Assembly: GCF_030730205.1 (NCBI RefSeq)
Contig: NZ_JANQVQ010000316.1
Span: 1-64,000 of the forward strand
From: Paraglaciecola sp.
Lineage (GTDB): Bacteria > Pseudomonadota > Gammaproteobacteria > Enterobacterales > Alteromonadaceae
Reading direction: 5' to 3'
Length of the DNA stretch: 64,000 nucleotides
Shown: one piece after another, positions 54,153-63,786 of the stretch
Position numbering within the stretch: position 1 is the stretch's first letter
Layout of the letters: every line of letters begins with the position of its first letter
Program-made: the position numbers and the translations under genes
The notes under the pieces: model-generated
Told to the model about the DNA's origin: nothing
Database searches by the model: none
Seen by the model: only the letters and a program-made list of their open reading frames with translations

Positions 54153-55610
54153 ATGTTTAAAACCTTAGTTGTTGTCGACCATCCACTCAACTTACCTGAT
54201 AGCGAATTAACCATTGTTAATTTTGAGCAATATCTGGCTGAATATCCAAAAGCCGGCGAGCCTAAAATTCGTATTATTAACTTGTGCGATACGGAAAAAT
54301 ACTTAAGCCAAGGCTATTACTGCTCCTTACTGGCCGAAGCTCGCCAACATAAAGTATTACCCAGCGTAAATACCATTAATGACTTGTCGTTAATGCCGCC
54401 TAAAGATCAAGAATGGGTCGAAATTCCCTTAAGCAAAAGTCAAATACCTGCGGTGATCAGTGCTGACGAAAAAGAATTCTTGGTATTTTTTGGCTGGACA
54501 AAAAACGAATCGCTACGCAAGTTAGCTAAATTCGCTTTTGAAAAGTTTCCGGCGCCTATTTTAAAGCTGTCTGTTGCTCGCGATGCGCATCAAACTCAAC
54601 TTATTTGTAGTGCGATTGGCGTGAATGAAATTGCCCCTGAACTTTGGGACCAATTTACTGCCAGCTTAGAACATTTCACTTTAAAAGTGTGGCGTAACCC
54701 TCCAGGTCGGAAGCGCGCTCGCTGGGATATGGGCATATTAGTCAACCCTGATGAAAAAACACCGCCAAGCGATGCCAAGGCAATTCAGTTGTTTATAAAA
54801 GCAGCCAATAAAGTGGGGATTAATGCCGAAGTATTTACTGCCGCACAAAGTGCTCAGTTATACCAATATGACGCGTTATTTATTCGTGAGACAACCTCGA
54901 TCAAGCACCATACCTATGAATTAGCCCGCAAAGGTGAAAAAGAGGGCATGGTGGTGATGGACGATCCTACGTCTATCTTACGTTGCTGCAATAAGGTGTT
55001 TTTGCACGATGCTTTTAGCTACCACAATATTTCTGCACCTAAAACGCACTTTGTGTCTAAATCTGACCCTGCGACCATTGACCGCTTAGAGACGGAGTTT
55101 AGTTACCCTATCGTGCTTAAGTTGCCAGAGAGTTCGTTTTCGCTAGGTGTTTTTAAAGCGAAGGACAGAAGCGAATTAACCAGCAAGTTAGATATGATGC
55201 TTAAGCAATCGGCTTTAGTGCTAATTCAAGAGTACTTGTATACCGAATACGATTGGCGCATTGGTGTACTAAACGGTCGTGCGATCTATGCTTGTCGTTA
55301 TTTTATGGCGCGTAACCACTGGCAAATTTATAACCATGGCTCTAAGCGCAACAATGCCGGTAACTTTGAAACGATCCCAACCTTTGAAGTCCCTCGAGCA
55401 GTATTAGCCACTGCGATTAAGTCTTGTGAGATTGTTGGCAATGGCTTGTATGGTGTTGACTTAAAACAAGTTAATGACAAAGTTTACGTTATCGAAGTCA
55501 ATGACAACCCTAACCTAGACAGTAAAATTGAAGACAAGTACTTAGGTGACGAGCTATATCGTGTCATCATGCAAGAGTTTGCAGATCGCCTTGAATACCG
55601 AGGCCGCTAG
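54153..55610 (+). CDS. RimK-like ATP-grasp ligase with RLAN domain
   Basis: 485 aa. The first half (about residues 1-190) matches the RimK-like ATP-grasp N-terminal (RLAN) domain, starting MFKTLVVVDHPLNLPDSELT and including SQGYYCSLLAEARQHKVLPS. The second half is a RimK-type ATP-grasp: PIVLKLPESSFSLGVFKAKD (ATP-binding lysines), LIQEYLYTEYDWRIGVLNG and VYVIEVNDNPNLDSKIEDKY (metal-binding E-x-N). Such enzymes join an amino acid to a carboxyl group of a peptide or small molecule with ATP. The next gene starts 2 bp after this stop. Its substrate is unknown. Confidence 0.9.
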   Translation: MFKTLVVVDHPLNLPDSELTIVNFEQYLAEYPKAGEPKIRIINLCDTEKYLSQGYYCSLLAEARQHKVLPSVNTINDLSLMPPKDQEWVEIPLSKSQIPAVISADEKEFLVFFGWTKNESLRKLAKFAFEKFPAPILKLSVARDAHQTQLICSAIGVNEIAPELWDQFTASLEHFTLKVWRNPPGRKRARWDMGILVNPDEKTPPSDAKAIQLFIKAANKVGINAEVFTAAQSAQLYQYDALFIRETTSIKHHTYELARKGEKEGMVVMDDPTSILRCCNKVFLHDAFSYHNISAPKTHFVSKSDPATIDRLETEFSYPIVLKLPESSFSLGVFKAKDRSELTSKLDMMLKQSALVLIQEYLYTEYDWRIGVLNGRAIYACRYFMARNHWQIYNHGSKRNNAGNFETIPTFEVPRAVLATAIKSCEIVGNGLYGVDLKQVNDKVYVIEVNDNPNLDSKIEDKYLGDELYRVIMQEFADRLEYRGR

Positions 55611-55611
55611 A

Positions 55612-56757
55612 TTGCAAGCACTCAACCAACATTTGGCTGAGGTGGTAACACCTACCCAAACGATAGAAGTCCGAGATGCAAAATACTCGGACTTGGCTCA
55701 ATTAATGGCATTGGAAAATCGTTGTTTTGCCGGCGACCGTCTTAGTAAACGCAGTTTTCAACATTGGCTGAAGGCACCTAACTGTGTGTTTCAAGTGATC
55801 TTGATTAAGCAAGTTGTGGTGGCATATGGCCTGATCATTATGCGTAAAGGAACGCATTTGGCGCGTCTGTATTCCATTGCGGTTGATAGCGAGATTCGAG
55901 GACTAGGCATCGGTAAAAGGCTGTTGCTTACCCTGGAACAACAAACCTTAGAAGCCGGTAAATTGTTTATTCGTTTAGAAGTGGCAAAAAATAACGAAAC
56001 CGCGATTAATTTGTACAAGGGGCTCGGCTACAAAATTTTTGGTAGTTATGAAGCCTATTATGAAGACAATACTGATGCCTTGCGCATGCAAAAAAACGTA
56101 CGCCAGAAGCAATCGTTGCAACAACTAACATCGTATCCTTGGTATCAACAAACCACAGAGTTTACTTGTGGTCCGTCTTCACTAATGATGGCCATGGCTA
56201 AAATTGATGAGAAAGTTAACTTAAATCAAGCGCTTGAACTGGATATTTGGCGAGAAGCTACCACCATTTACATGACCTCAGGCCACGGTGGTTGCCATCC
56301 TTATGGCCTGGCCTTAGCGGCAAACAAAAGAGGCTTTGAAGTACTAGTTTACGTCAATCTCACCGGTCCCTTATTTATTGGGGGAGTACGCAGTCAACAC
56401 AAAAAAGACATCATGCAAGCCGTCGAACACCAGTTCCGTAGTCAAGTAGAAGAGGCCAATATTGAGGTTCGTTTTACAGATGTCAGCCCCGAAGATCTTG
56501 AATTTCATATTCGACAAGGGGCCAGTGTCATTAGTTTAATTAGCACCTATCAATTGGACGACAAAAAAGCGCCACATTGGGTATGTGTCACAGAAATTGA
56601 TGAAGACTATTTGTATGTTCATGATCCTGACCCTGATGATCACGACGTTGAGTCTTTAGATTGTCAACATATTCCCATTGCGAAACAAGATTTCTATAGC
56701 ATGTCTTGTTTTGGAAAAGAGCGTTTACGTACCGCGGTGATTATTCACAAACGTTAA
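55612..56757 (+). CDS. GNAT acetyltransferase fused to C39-like cysteine peptidase
   Basis: About 381 aa from the TTG at 55612, which has GAGG 8 nt upstream; a longer frame beginning inside the ligase gene is less likely. Residues about 15-155 are a GNAT N-acyltransferase domain (VDSEIRGLGIGKRLLLTLEQ is the acyl-CoA loop). Residues about 165-381 are a C39-like papain-fold domain with Cys186 in EFTCGPSSLMMA, His322 in APHWVCVTEI and Asp338 in VHDPDPDD, so a full catalytic triad. Together with the ATP-grasp ligase 2 bp before, this looks like a peptide or amino-acid modification system. Substrate unknown. Confidence 0.9.
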   Translation: MQALNQHLAEVVTPTQTIEVRDAKYSDLAQLMALENRCFAGDRLSKRSFQHWLKAPNCVFQVILIKQVVVAYGLIIMRKGTHLARLYSIAVDSEIRGLGIGKRLLLTLEQQTLEAGKLFIRLEVAKNNETAINLYKGLGYKIFGSYEAYYEDNTDALRMQKNVRQKQSLQQLTSYPWYQQTTEFTCGPSSLMMAMAKIDEKVNLNQALELDIWREATTIYMTSGHGGCHPYGLALAANKRGFEVLVYVNLTGPLFIGGVRSQHKKDIMQAVEHQFRSQVEEANIEVRFTDVSPEDLEFHIRQGASVISLISTYQLDDKKAPHWVCVTEIDEDYLYVHDPDPDDHDVESLDCQHIPIAKQDFYSMSCFGKERLRTAVIIHKR

Positions 56758-56781
56758 GCAGAACTTTAAAATCTGTAGCCG

Positions 56782-57441
56782 TTATACTTGCCAATTAATG
56801 GCTGATTTACCTTGTTCAAGCAGCAGTTGATTGGTCTGTGAGAAGTGTTTGCAGCCAAAAAAACCGCGATACGCTGACAAGGGTGAAGGATGCGGGGCAT
56901 GCAGTACATGATGTTTGTTCGCATCTATCGCTGCCCCTTTTTTCTGAGCATGACTGCCCCACAATAAAAATACCGTACCACAAGTGTGCTCATTGAGTAG
57001 CTCAATCACTTTATCGGTAAACCTTTCCCAACCAATTTTACTGTGTGAATGCGCCTTACCCTGCTCTACTGTTAGGACCGTATTTAATAACAGCACTCCT
57101 TGTTCTGCCCAAGACTGCAAATAACCATGAGATGGTAAAGCAAAACCTGTTACGTCGTTGAGCAATTCTTTATAGATATTCGCTAAGGAAGGAGGTGGCT
57201 TAACGCCAGGTAAAACTGAAAAACTTAAACCATGTGCTTGTTTGGGACCGTGATAAGGATCTTGTCCTAGTATAACGACTTTGACCTTGTTAATTTCAGT
57301 GACTTTAAATGCGTTAAATACATCAGCTTGCGCTGGAAAAATGCACTTTCCAGCTGCTCGTTGCGCAGCGACATAGGTGATTATATGCTGAAAATAAGCG
57401 TGCTGCTTTTCTGCTGCTAATAACGCTTCCCATGTCGCCAT
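56782..57441 (-). CDS. ung: Uracil-DNA glycosylase
   Basis: 219 aa (E. coli 229 aa). Family 1 enzyme that removes uracil from DNA. The catalytic aspartate is in [20 protein letters not shown]; the leucine loop [19 protein letters not shown] holds the catalytic histidine. It starts 5 bp after thrC on the same strand, so it may be read from the threonine operon transcript, an uncommon partnership. Confidence 0.97.
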   Translation of the reverse strand: MATWEALLAAEKQHAYFQHIITYVAAQRAAGKCIFPAQADVFNAFKVTEINKVKVVILGQDPYHGPKQAHGLSFSVLPGVKPPPSLANIYKELLNDVTGFALPSHGYLQSWAEQGVLLLNTVLTVEQGKAHSHSKIGWERFTDKVIELLNEHTCGTVFLLWGSHAQKKGAAIDANKHHVLHAPHPSPLSAYRGFFGCKHFSQTNQLLLEQGKSAINWQV

Positions 57442-57446
57442 GTAAC

Positions 57447-58730
57447 TTAGCCTAAAAGTGCAAAGAGATGTGCTTTTAAAGCCTCGTAGTCGTTCGCTAA
57501 ATCAACAGAGAAGCTCTCTTTGCCAGCACACTCCGCTAAAGGTTGCGGTAAACTAATAGGCTGTCCTAATACATTTTCAACTGTCTCACGGAATTTAGCA
57601 GGGTGAGCCGTTCCTAAGAAAATGCCCGTTTGACCCGGCTCCAAATGACGCACCAAGGCTTTATAGGCAATCGCTGCATGAGGCTCACTCACATAACCCA
57701 GTTGCGCTAATTGACGCATAGCCACTTGAGTATATTCTTCGTCAACCGTATCACCACTAAGCACAGATTTATCTAAATAACCTTGTTCAATAATCGCTTC
57801 AATGCGAGGCCAGTTATTTGGCTGACTTACGTCCATGGCATTTGACAACGTGGCGACGGTAGCCTTAGGATCCCATTCGCCGGTTTTTAGATACCGAGGC
57901 ACGGTATCGTTGAGGTTAGTTGCTGCCACAAAGTGACTGATAGGCAATCCCATTACCTTAGCAATCATCCCAGCGGTTAAATTACCAAAGTTTCCACTCG
58001 GTACGGAAACCACCACATCTTCGCGCTGTTCGGCGCTTAGTTGCGATAAGGCCTCAAAGTAATAGCAAACCTGAGCCACTAAACGGCTTATATTAATGGA
58101 GTTCGCCGAGTTAAGGTGTAAACCAACTCGCACATCTGCATCATCAAACGCGGTTTTAACTAATTGCTGACATGCATCAAAATCGGCATCAATTGCCACC
58201 GTGTGAATATTGTCGCCCAGTGTGGTAAACAGTTTTTCTTGCAGCTGACTGATTTTGCCTTTGGGGTACAAAATCACCACATCAATATTTTCGATACCGT
58301 GGAAGGCATGAGCCACTGCAGCACCAGTATCACCAGAGGTGGCTGTTAAAATCGTGATTTTTTCGCCTTTGGCAATTTCAGTTAAACACTGTGCCATAAA
58401 ACGACCACCAAAATCTTTAAATGCCAGTGTTGGACCGTGATATAACTCTAAACTGTAAATATTGTCAGTGACCTTGACTAATGGCGCAGGAAAAACAAAT
58501 GCCCGTTCCACAATACCTTGAATGGTTTCTTTAGGTAATTCGTCACCAATAAGTGTGCTCAGAATTTCTACACTGCGCTCAACAAAAGGCTTCGCCAACA
58601 ACGTTTCAATATCATCAAATGTAGGCAATTTTTTAGGGAAAAATAAACCCTGATTTTTGCCTAAACCTTTTTTTACTGCTTCTGCAAAACTAGCTGTATC
58701 TGCAGCATCTTTTAAATTTTCGAGTTCCAA
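57447..58730 (-). CDS. thrC: Threonine synthase
   Basis: 427 aa (E. coli 428 aa). It converts O-phospho-homoserine to threonine with PLP. The PLP lysine is K105 in [13 protein letters not shown]; the phosphate-binding glycine loop is [15 protein letters not shown]. It is the third gene of the thr operon, 36 bp after thrB. Confidence 0.97.
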   Translation of the reverse strand: MELENLKDAADTASFAEAVKKGLGKNQGLFFPKKLPTFDDIETLLAKPFVERSVEILSTLIGDELPKETIQGIVERAFVFPAPLVKVTDNIYSLELYHGPTLAFKDFGGRFMAQCLTEIAKGEKITILTATSGDTGAAVAHAFHGIENIDVVILYPKGKISQLQEKLFTTLGDNIHTVAIDADFDACQQLVKTAFDDADVRVGLHLNSANSINISRLVAQVCYYFEALSQLSAEQREDVVVSVPSGNFGNLTAGMIAKVMGLPISHFVAATNLNDTVPRYLKTGEWDPKATVATLSNAMDVSQPNNWPRIEAIIEQGYLDKSVLSGDTVDEEYTQVAMRQLAQLGYVSEPHAAIAYKALVRHLEPGQTGIFLGTAHPAKFRETVENVLGQPISLPQPLAECAGKESFSVDLANDYEALKAHLFALLG

Positions 58731-58766
58731 AATTTAATTACCTTATCTTTTTTTAAAAGCAGGGAG

Positions 58767-59756
58767 TCAATAAACGACTGCACCTTGCTGGTCTAACTGG
58801 CAGATATGACTAAAGCCAGTGTCATTTTGAATATAATTATCCGCCAACCATTGGTTGATAATTGTAGCTTTTTCTAATGAATCGCACACAGCAAAAACCG
58901 AAGGGCCTGAACCTGATATACCAAAAGCCAGAGCACCCTGCTGCTTTGCAAATTCACGGGATTCATCAAAATGGGGTAATAACGACTTTCTATAGGGCTC
59001 TGCTATGACATCCGTCATCATCGCTGCCGCTAAGTTTTCATCTTGGCGATATAAAGCATCAACAAATACCGCCAGCTGTCGGCCAAATTGTATGGTTATG
59101 GCCATGGGCACTTCTTTAGGTAAAATAGCTCGTGCAGCTGCCGTTGACACCGTAATACCTGAATAACATGACACCCAATACCAATTTTTAAAAGACGGCA
59201 AAGGCAAGGCGACCTGATCTTTGTACTCAGACATCAGGGTTAAGCCACCTAAAAAGCAAGGGGCAACGTTATCATAGTGCACACTGCCGCTAATCTGCCC
59301 TTCTAACTCCCCCATCATCAGCAATAAATCACTTTTATTGAACGGGGTCGTACCTAATACATCAGTAAAAAACTGATTTAAACCATGAAACGCAGCAACA
59401 ATTGAGCTGGCGCTCGAGCCTAAACCACTGCCGATCGGCAAGTGTTTATACAATGTCATTGCCACTTTAGGCAACGCGTCAACATCAACACCTTTATTGA
59501 CCAAACACTGTAAATAATGGTGATAACATTGGGTCACGATATTACTGGCAGGGTCAGCGGGAAGCTTATCGGCAAAGCGTCCCTCGACGGTTAATTCAAA
59601 TTGCTCAGCTGATTCTATTTTGACTTCATCACCTAATAAGCTTCCATCAATCGGCTTCAATGCGGCGCCTAATAAATCAAAACCTAAACTGACATTACCA
59701 ATTGAGGCAGGCGCATAGGCTGTCAGAGATGTGTGTTGTATTATTGAATTACTCAT
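58767..59756 (-). CDS. thrB: Homoserine kinase
   Basis: About 329 aa from the ATG at 59756, which shares one base with the thrA stop (TAATG); a GTG six codons upstream is the alternative. GHMP kinase features: AYAPASIGNVSLGFDLLG at the start, the ATP loop PIGSGLGSSASSIVAA, and GISGSGPSVFA near the end. It phosphorylates homoserine. Length is a little above E. coli (310 aa). Coupled translation with thrA. Confidence 0.97.
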   Translation of the reverse strand: MSNSIIQHTSLTAYAPASIGNVSLGFDLLGAALKPIDGSLLGDEVKIESAEQFELTVEGRFADKLPADPASNIVTQCYHHYLQCLVNKGVDVDALPKVAMTLYKHLPIGSGLGSSASSIVAAFHGLNQFFTDVLGTTPFNKSDLLLMMGELEGQISGSVHYDNVAPCFLGGLTLMSEYKDQVALPLPSFKNWYWVSCYSGITVSTAAARAILPKEVPMAITIQFGRQLAVFVDALYRQDENLAAAMMTDVIAEPYRKSLLPHFDESREFAKQQGALAFGISGSGPSVFAVCDSLEKATIINQWLADNYIQNDTGFSHICQLDQQGAVVY

Positions 59757-62218
59757 TAGATATTTTGCTTCCACGGCATAGTACGTAATACATCAGCAAA
59801 TACGCCAGCAGCGGTAACCGCAGCACCAGCGCCGTACCCTCTTATCACAAAGGGAATAGGTTGGTAATAATGACTATGAATAGCCAAGGCATTTTCCCCT
59901 TCTTTTATCATATACAGGGGGTGACTCGCATCAACGGCCTCGATAGAAACAACACAATTTCCCTTACTAATTGAGCCGACATAACGCAGTACTTTACCCT
60001 GTTGTTTAGCATGCTGTACTTTTTCGTTGAAGTAGCTGTCTATGTCAGGAAGGCGAGCCATAAACTCGTCTACAGAGCCGCTTGCATCAAAGAAGTTGGG
60101 TAATACCGGTTCAATTTTAATGTCGCTAAGCTCTAATTTCAGGTCTGCTTCACGCGCCATAATAAGTAACTTACGAGCCACGTCAGTGCCACTTAAATCA
60201 TCACGAGGATCAGGCTCAGTGAAGCCATTTTTCTTTGCTATTTCAGTTGCTTGCGAAAGACTTAAGCCTTCCTCGAGCTTGCCAAACACAAAAGATAATG
60301 AACCAGATAAAATGCCTTCAAAACGAATCAATTCGTCACCGGCGTAAATCAACTTTTGCAAATTATCAATAACCGGTAAACCCGCACCTACGGTGGTTTC
60401 ATATAAGAACTGACGATTCGTTTGTTGCGCAGTGTCCCTTAATAATTGATAAAACTCGGTGCTGGCGGTATTGGCTTTTTTGTTTGGTGTAACGACGTGA
60501 AAACCATCTAACATCATTTGAGGATATTGATTAGCGATCAACTCGCTGCTAGTGCAATCTACAATAACCGGATTAACCAAGCTGTTGTCTTCTACAAACT
60601 TTTGCAACGTTGATAAGGTAAAGGTGTGCGCACTTTGGCTTAATTCACTCGCCCAAGCACCTGTTAAATCTATGCCACCCTCTTGCAGTAACAATTTTCT
60701 GCTGTTTGCAATACCATATACTTTTACGCTAATTTTGCGGTCTAACAATGCTGGTTGTTGTTTGGCTATTTGCCCAAGTAACTCTTTACCTACGGTGCCA
60801 CAACCTACTAAAAACACGTCAATAGTGTGTAAATTTGAGAAAAAGTTTTGATGTACAATTTTTACCGCTTTTTTGGCTTTATCCATTTCAATTACCGTCG
60901 AAATAGAGCGTTCTGAAGAACCTTGCGCGATGGCAACATTGTTAACTCTCGCCTGTGCTAATGAACTAAAAAACTTAGCGGCTAAGCCTTTGGTGTGACG
61001 CATACCATCACCCACTAATGTCACAATTGCCAATTTCTGCCTTACTTCGATCGGGTCAAGTAAGTGATTCGAAAGTTCAAGGGCAAAAGAATCTTCCAAC
61101 AAGGCTAAAGCACGATTAGCGTCCTTGTCATGGATACAGAAACTAATACTGTATTCAGAAGAGGATTGCGTAATTAAACTAATTGAAATATTCGCGTTTG
61201 ACATCACCTCAAACACTCGACTGGCCATACCCACCATGCCTTTCATGCCAGGACCGGCAACATTAAACATCGCCATATTGTCTAAATGTGAAATGCCTTT
61301 AACACTTGTCCACACTGTACTGGCTTCATTGCTGATTAACGTGCCGGGGGCGCTAGGATTGAGGGTATTACGAATTAAACAAGGAATATGGTGCTGAGCA
61401 ATGGGACCGATGGTTTTTGGGTGCAATACTTTAGCGCCGAAATAAGAGAGTTCCATGGCCTCCTGATAAGTCAACTTATCAAGTAATACCGCCCCTTCGA
61501 CTTGATTAGGATCAGCGTTATAAACGCCATCTACATCAGTCCAAATTTCGCAGCATTGTGCGTCAATGCAAGCAGCAAGTATGGCTGCAGAGTAATCTGA
61601 ACCGTTACGTCCTAAGGTTACTTTTTCGCCTTCTACATTAACTGCTACAAAACCTGGCATAATAAGTACAATATCACCAGAGCTATCTACATCAGTAAAA
61701 CGCGCCTTACTGGCAGCCACATCAGCGATGCTATCTAAGTAGTCACCTTCAGCGATAATGTAATCAACCGGGTCAATAATCTGATTTTGTTGTCCTAACG
61801 CGGTGAGTATCTCACTAAAAATATGCACACTAACATATTCGCCAATACTCAAAATTTTAGCTACAACCGATTCAGGGGCGCAATTTAACAGGGCAAAGCC
61901 TTCTAAATTTTGATTAAGCTCTTGTAATATTTGCTGAACATAGTCGGATAACTTAGCTTGATTAATATTGGGAATGCGCTCTTGAAGTTCATCTAAGATG
62001 CCGAACAACACCATATTCAATTTGGCGAATAGCTCACCATAATCTTTACCAAGGGCTGCTTCGTCGCATAACAATGACAGGGCATTGGTCACACCTTTAG
62101 GAGCAGATAAAACAACCGCAGCGCCACTTTCTTTGTGGCAGGCCATACTAATGTCTTTCACCATTAAGTATTTTTCAGCATCAGCTAAAGATGACCCACC
62201 AAACTTCAACACCTTCAT
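59756..62218 (-). CDS. thrA: Bifunctional aspartokinase/homoserine dehydrogenase I
   Basis: 820 aa, exactly the length of E. coli ThrA. Residues 1 to about 300 are the kinase (MKVLKFGGSSLADAEKYL; LGRNGSDYSAAILAA), about 310-460 hold the ACT regulatory domains, and about 465-820 the dehydrogenase (VFLVGCGTVGKELLGQI, later PRDDLSGTDVARKLLI). It does the first and third steps from aspartate to threonine; aspartate semialdehyde made between them is also used by the polyamine pathway in this window. It is preceded by a leader peptide and attenuator. Confidence 0.98.
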   Translation of the reverse strand: MKVLKFGGSSLADAEKYLMVKDISMACHKESGAAVVLSAPKGVTNALSLLCDEAALGKDYGELFAKLNMVLFGILDELQERIPNINQAKLSDYVQQILQELNQNLEGFALLNCAPESVVAKILSIGEYVSVHIFSEILTALGQQNQIIDPVDYIIAEGDYLDSIADVAASKARFTDVDSSGDIVLIMPGFVAVNVEGEKVTLGRNGSDYSAAILAACIDAQCCEIWTDVDGVYNADPNQVEGAVLLDKLTYQEAMELSYFGAKVLHPKTIGPIAQHHIPCLIRNTLNPSAPGTLISNEASTVWTSVKGISHLDNMAMFNVAGPGMKGMVGMASRVFEVMSNANISISLITQSSSEYSISFCIHDKDANRALALLEDSFALELSNHLLDPIEVRQKLAIVTLVGDGMRHTKGLAAKFFSSLAQARVNNVAIAQGSSERSISTVIEMDKAKKAVKIVHQNFFSNLHTIDVFLVGCGTVGKELLGQIAKQQPALLDRKISVKVYGIANSRKLLLQEGGIDLTGAWASELSQSAHTFTLSTLQKFVEDNSLVNPVIVDCTSSELIANQYPQMMLDGFHVVTPNKKANTASTEFYQLLRDTAQQTNRQFLYETTVGAGLPVIDNLQKLIYAGDELIRFEGILSGSLSFVFGKLEEGLSLSQATEIAKKNGFTEPDPRDDLSGTDVARKLLIMAREADLKLELSDIKIEPVLPNFFDASGSVDEFMARLPDIDSYFNEKVQHAKQQGKVLRYVGSISKGNCVVSIEAVDASHPLYMIKEGENALAIHSHYYQPIPFVIRGYGAGAAVTAAGVFADVLRTMPWKQNI

Positions 62219-62289
62219 TTATTTGCTCCTTGACTTATTTAACCAATACCTAGCGATAGGCACTTTTCATTTTTACGACATCCAATAAC

Positions 62290-62321
62290 AAAAAAGCCCG
62301 CTTTAGGTCGCGGGCTTTTTT
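62290..62321 (-). terminator. thr operon attenuator
   Basis: AAAAAAGCCCGC (62290-62301) and GCGGGCTTTTTT (62310-62321) form a 12-bp stem with an 8-nt loop; the minus-strand transcript ends in a run of U. It lies between the leader peptide and thrA, so it works as the transcription attenuator. The leader region ACCACCCTCTCAGAGGTGGT (62349-62368) forms the earlier hairpin, a likely pause structure. Confidence 0.9.
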
Positions 62322-62337
62322 GTTTAATGCTTGTGCA

Positions 62338-62409
62338 CTAGCCAGCGACCACCTCTGAGAGGGTGGTAATAATCATCATGCCGGTGGTGCGTACTATTTT
62401 TATTTTCAT
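62338..62409 (-). CDS. thrL: thr operon leader peptide
   Basis: 23 codons on the minus strand starting at 62409: MKIKIVRTTGMMIITTLSEV then VAG and TAG. Four threonine and four isoleucine codons are present, arranged as IVRTTGMMIITT. As in E. coli ThrL, scarcity of charged Thr-tRNA or Ile-tRNA would stall the ribosome and let transcription pass the attenuator. The codon run is less dense than in E. coli (which has eight Thr and four Ile). No strong ribosome site is visible. The peptide ends 119 nt before the thrA start. Confidence 0.85.
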   Translation of the reverse strand: MKIKIVRTTGMMIITTLSEVVAG

Positions 62410-62424
62410 GTGCGCAATTTGCCG

Positions 62425-62438
62425 TATAGACGTCTATA
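62425..62438. promoter_or_regulatory. Perfect 14-bp palindrome before thrL
   Basis: TATAGACGTCTATA is a perfect palindrome 15 nt before the thrL start. A TTGACA (-35-like) on the minus strand, 62444-62439, lies directly beside it, but no good -10 follows. It may be a repressor or activator site, or chance. The remainder of 62219-62549 holds the leader, attenuator and presumably the promoter. Confidence 0.4.
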
Positions 62439-62549
62439 TGTCAACTGGCAAACCAAGTTGTTTGGTTATTAATTATGCTTGTTTTGATCTCAGCGACGCA
62501 TGCATGTCTGATTAGCGGCATAAACGCTGCACTGAAATCCCCCTTTTGC

Positions 62550-63608
62550 TCAAGCTTCACTGAGCCATTGCATCATATCCAGTTGCAACAAAATCATCGA
62601 TTTCCCTAAGGCAAAAGCACGCAATGCTTGTTTGGCCTCTGCTTGCTGTATACTTTCTGGCTTACAGGCGCTTACAGCCTGTTGTCTTTTGCTCAGTTCA
62701 TCCTGAAAAGTGCACAAATGATGCAAACAATGCTGCAGCACGGCGTTATGATTAGCATGATTTAGCCGTTTAACAATGACCGTTAACAGTACCAATAACT
62801 CGCTTAGCTCAACACTACGGCCTAACAAATTGTGATCCTGACTCAAATCCATTTTTTGCCATTGCTTTAATACTTTGGCTAGTTGGCCAGGTAACAAGGC
62901 AGGAACAATCTGGTTAAGTTCTTCCGCATTGCTCAGAGTCTGTTGCGTTTTCAAAAATGCAGGGGCCTGTGCTGAGGCCATGTCTATCAAACGATAACCT
63001 CGGGCAGCTTTACTTTGCAAACCTATTGCTAAAGGCATTAATTCAGCCAGTTGCCTCGCTAAACTGAATAGACGTTCTACTTTACCTTTTTTAAGTTCTA
63101 GCTCTATCTCACTGATGGGATCGCTTAAACCCGAAGCTTGCACGACCCCCCTATCCCATACTAGTTCAACTTGAGTCTCATCAGGCCAAGTCAATAAAAA
63201 CTGTTCGCGGGTAAATTGCGTAGAAAATTGACAGACTAAGGTTTGTTGGATGTGCTCAAGATGAAAGCCAGTTGGCCAAATATCAGCTGGAAACAAATGT
63301 AAATCGGGACAACTCGGCTCTTCTGTTTCGAATAGCCCCAAAGACACATTGTATTCAGGACGATGTTGCAAACCAGCCACACCCTTACCTGCCGTTTTTA
63401 AGGTTTGTTCATATTCATGTTGTAAACCACGAATACGCAAACCCATATCATTTTTCCTAAAATCGCGATTTGGCGTGTCAAAATAACTATTACTTAACTC
63501 GATTTCTTGGTGCTCAACCTTAATTTTACTTTGTCCTTGCAACCATTTGGCGATAATGGGCCCTGCCTCGGCTTGAGTATTTAGCTTTAACTCTATTTCA
63601 ACTTCCAT
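62550..63608 (-). CDS. CYTH-domain inorganic triphosphatase (YgiF-like)
   Basis: 352 aa. The N-terminal CYTH domain begins with the tunnel motif E4-x-E6-x-K8 (VEIELKLN) and continues YFDTPNRDFRKNDMGLRIRG, the signature of triphosphate tunnel enzymes. Residues about 200-352 form a helical CHAD-like domain, rich in H and L but shorter than usual. E. coli YgiF, with the same layout (433 aa), cleaves inorganic triphosphate. The divergent neighbour is a YgiM-type SH3 protein, the same pair as in E. coli, which supports this. Confidence 0.9.
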   Translation of the reverse strand: MEVEIELKLNTQAEAGPIIAKWLQGQSKIKVEHQEIELSNSYFDTPNRDFRKNDMGLRIRGLQHEYEQTLKTAGKGVAGLQHRPEYNVSLGLFETEEPSCPDLHLFPADIWPTGFHLEHIQQTLVCQFSTQFTREQFLLTWPDETQVELVWDRGVVQASGLSDPISEIELELKKGKVERLFSLARQLAELMPLAIGLQSKAARGYRLIDMASAQAPAFLKTQQTLSNAEELNQIVPALLPGQLAKVLKQWQKMDLSQDHNLLGRSVELSELLVLLTVIVKRLNHANHNAVLQHCLHHLCTFQDELSKRQQAVSACKPESIQQAEAKQALRAFALGKSMILLQLDMMQWLSEA

Positions 63609-63786
63609 AAGGCGTATTTAATCTCCAATATTGATTAATGCTTTGCTTGATAAAGCGTCTTTAAGGGTAAACTGTGCACAAAATACGCTGATTAGAGCAT
63701 TTAACGTCAGTATTTTAATGTAAGCTTGCCTTTCACTAAGTCAGGCAATACCATTTGTTCATATTATAAAGGTAAGTTTTAAGATT

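Noticed and set aside
62416-62444. Sigma-70 promoter for the thr operon at TTGACA
   Set aside because: The hexamer at 17-nt spacing (CAAATT) is weak and only 7 nt from the leader start codon, leaving no room for a normal transcript leader.
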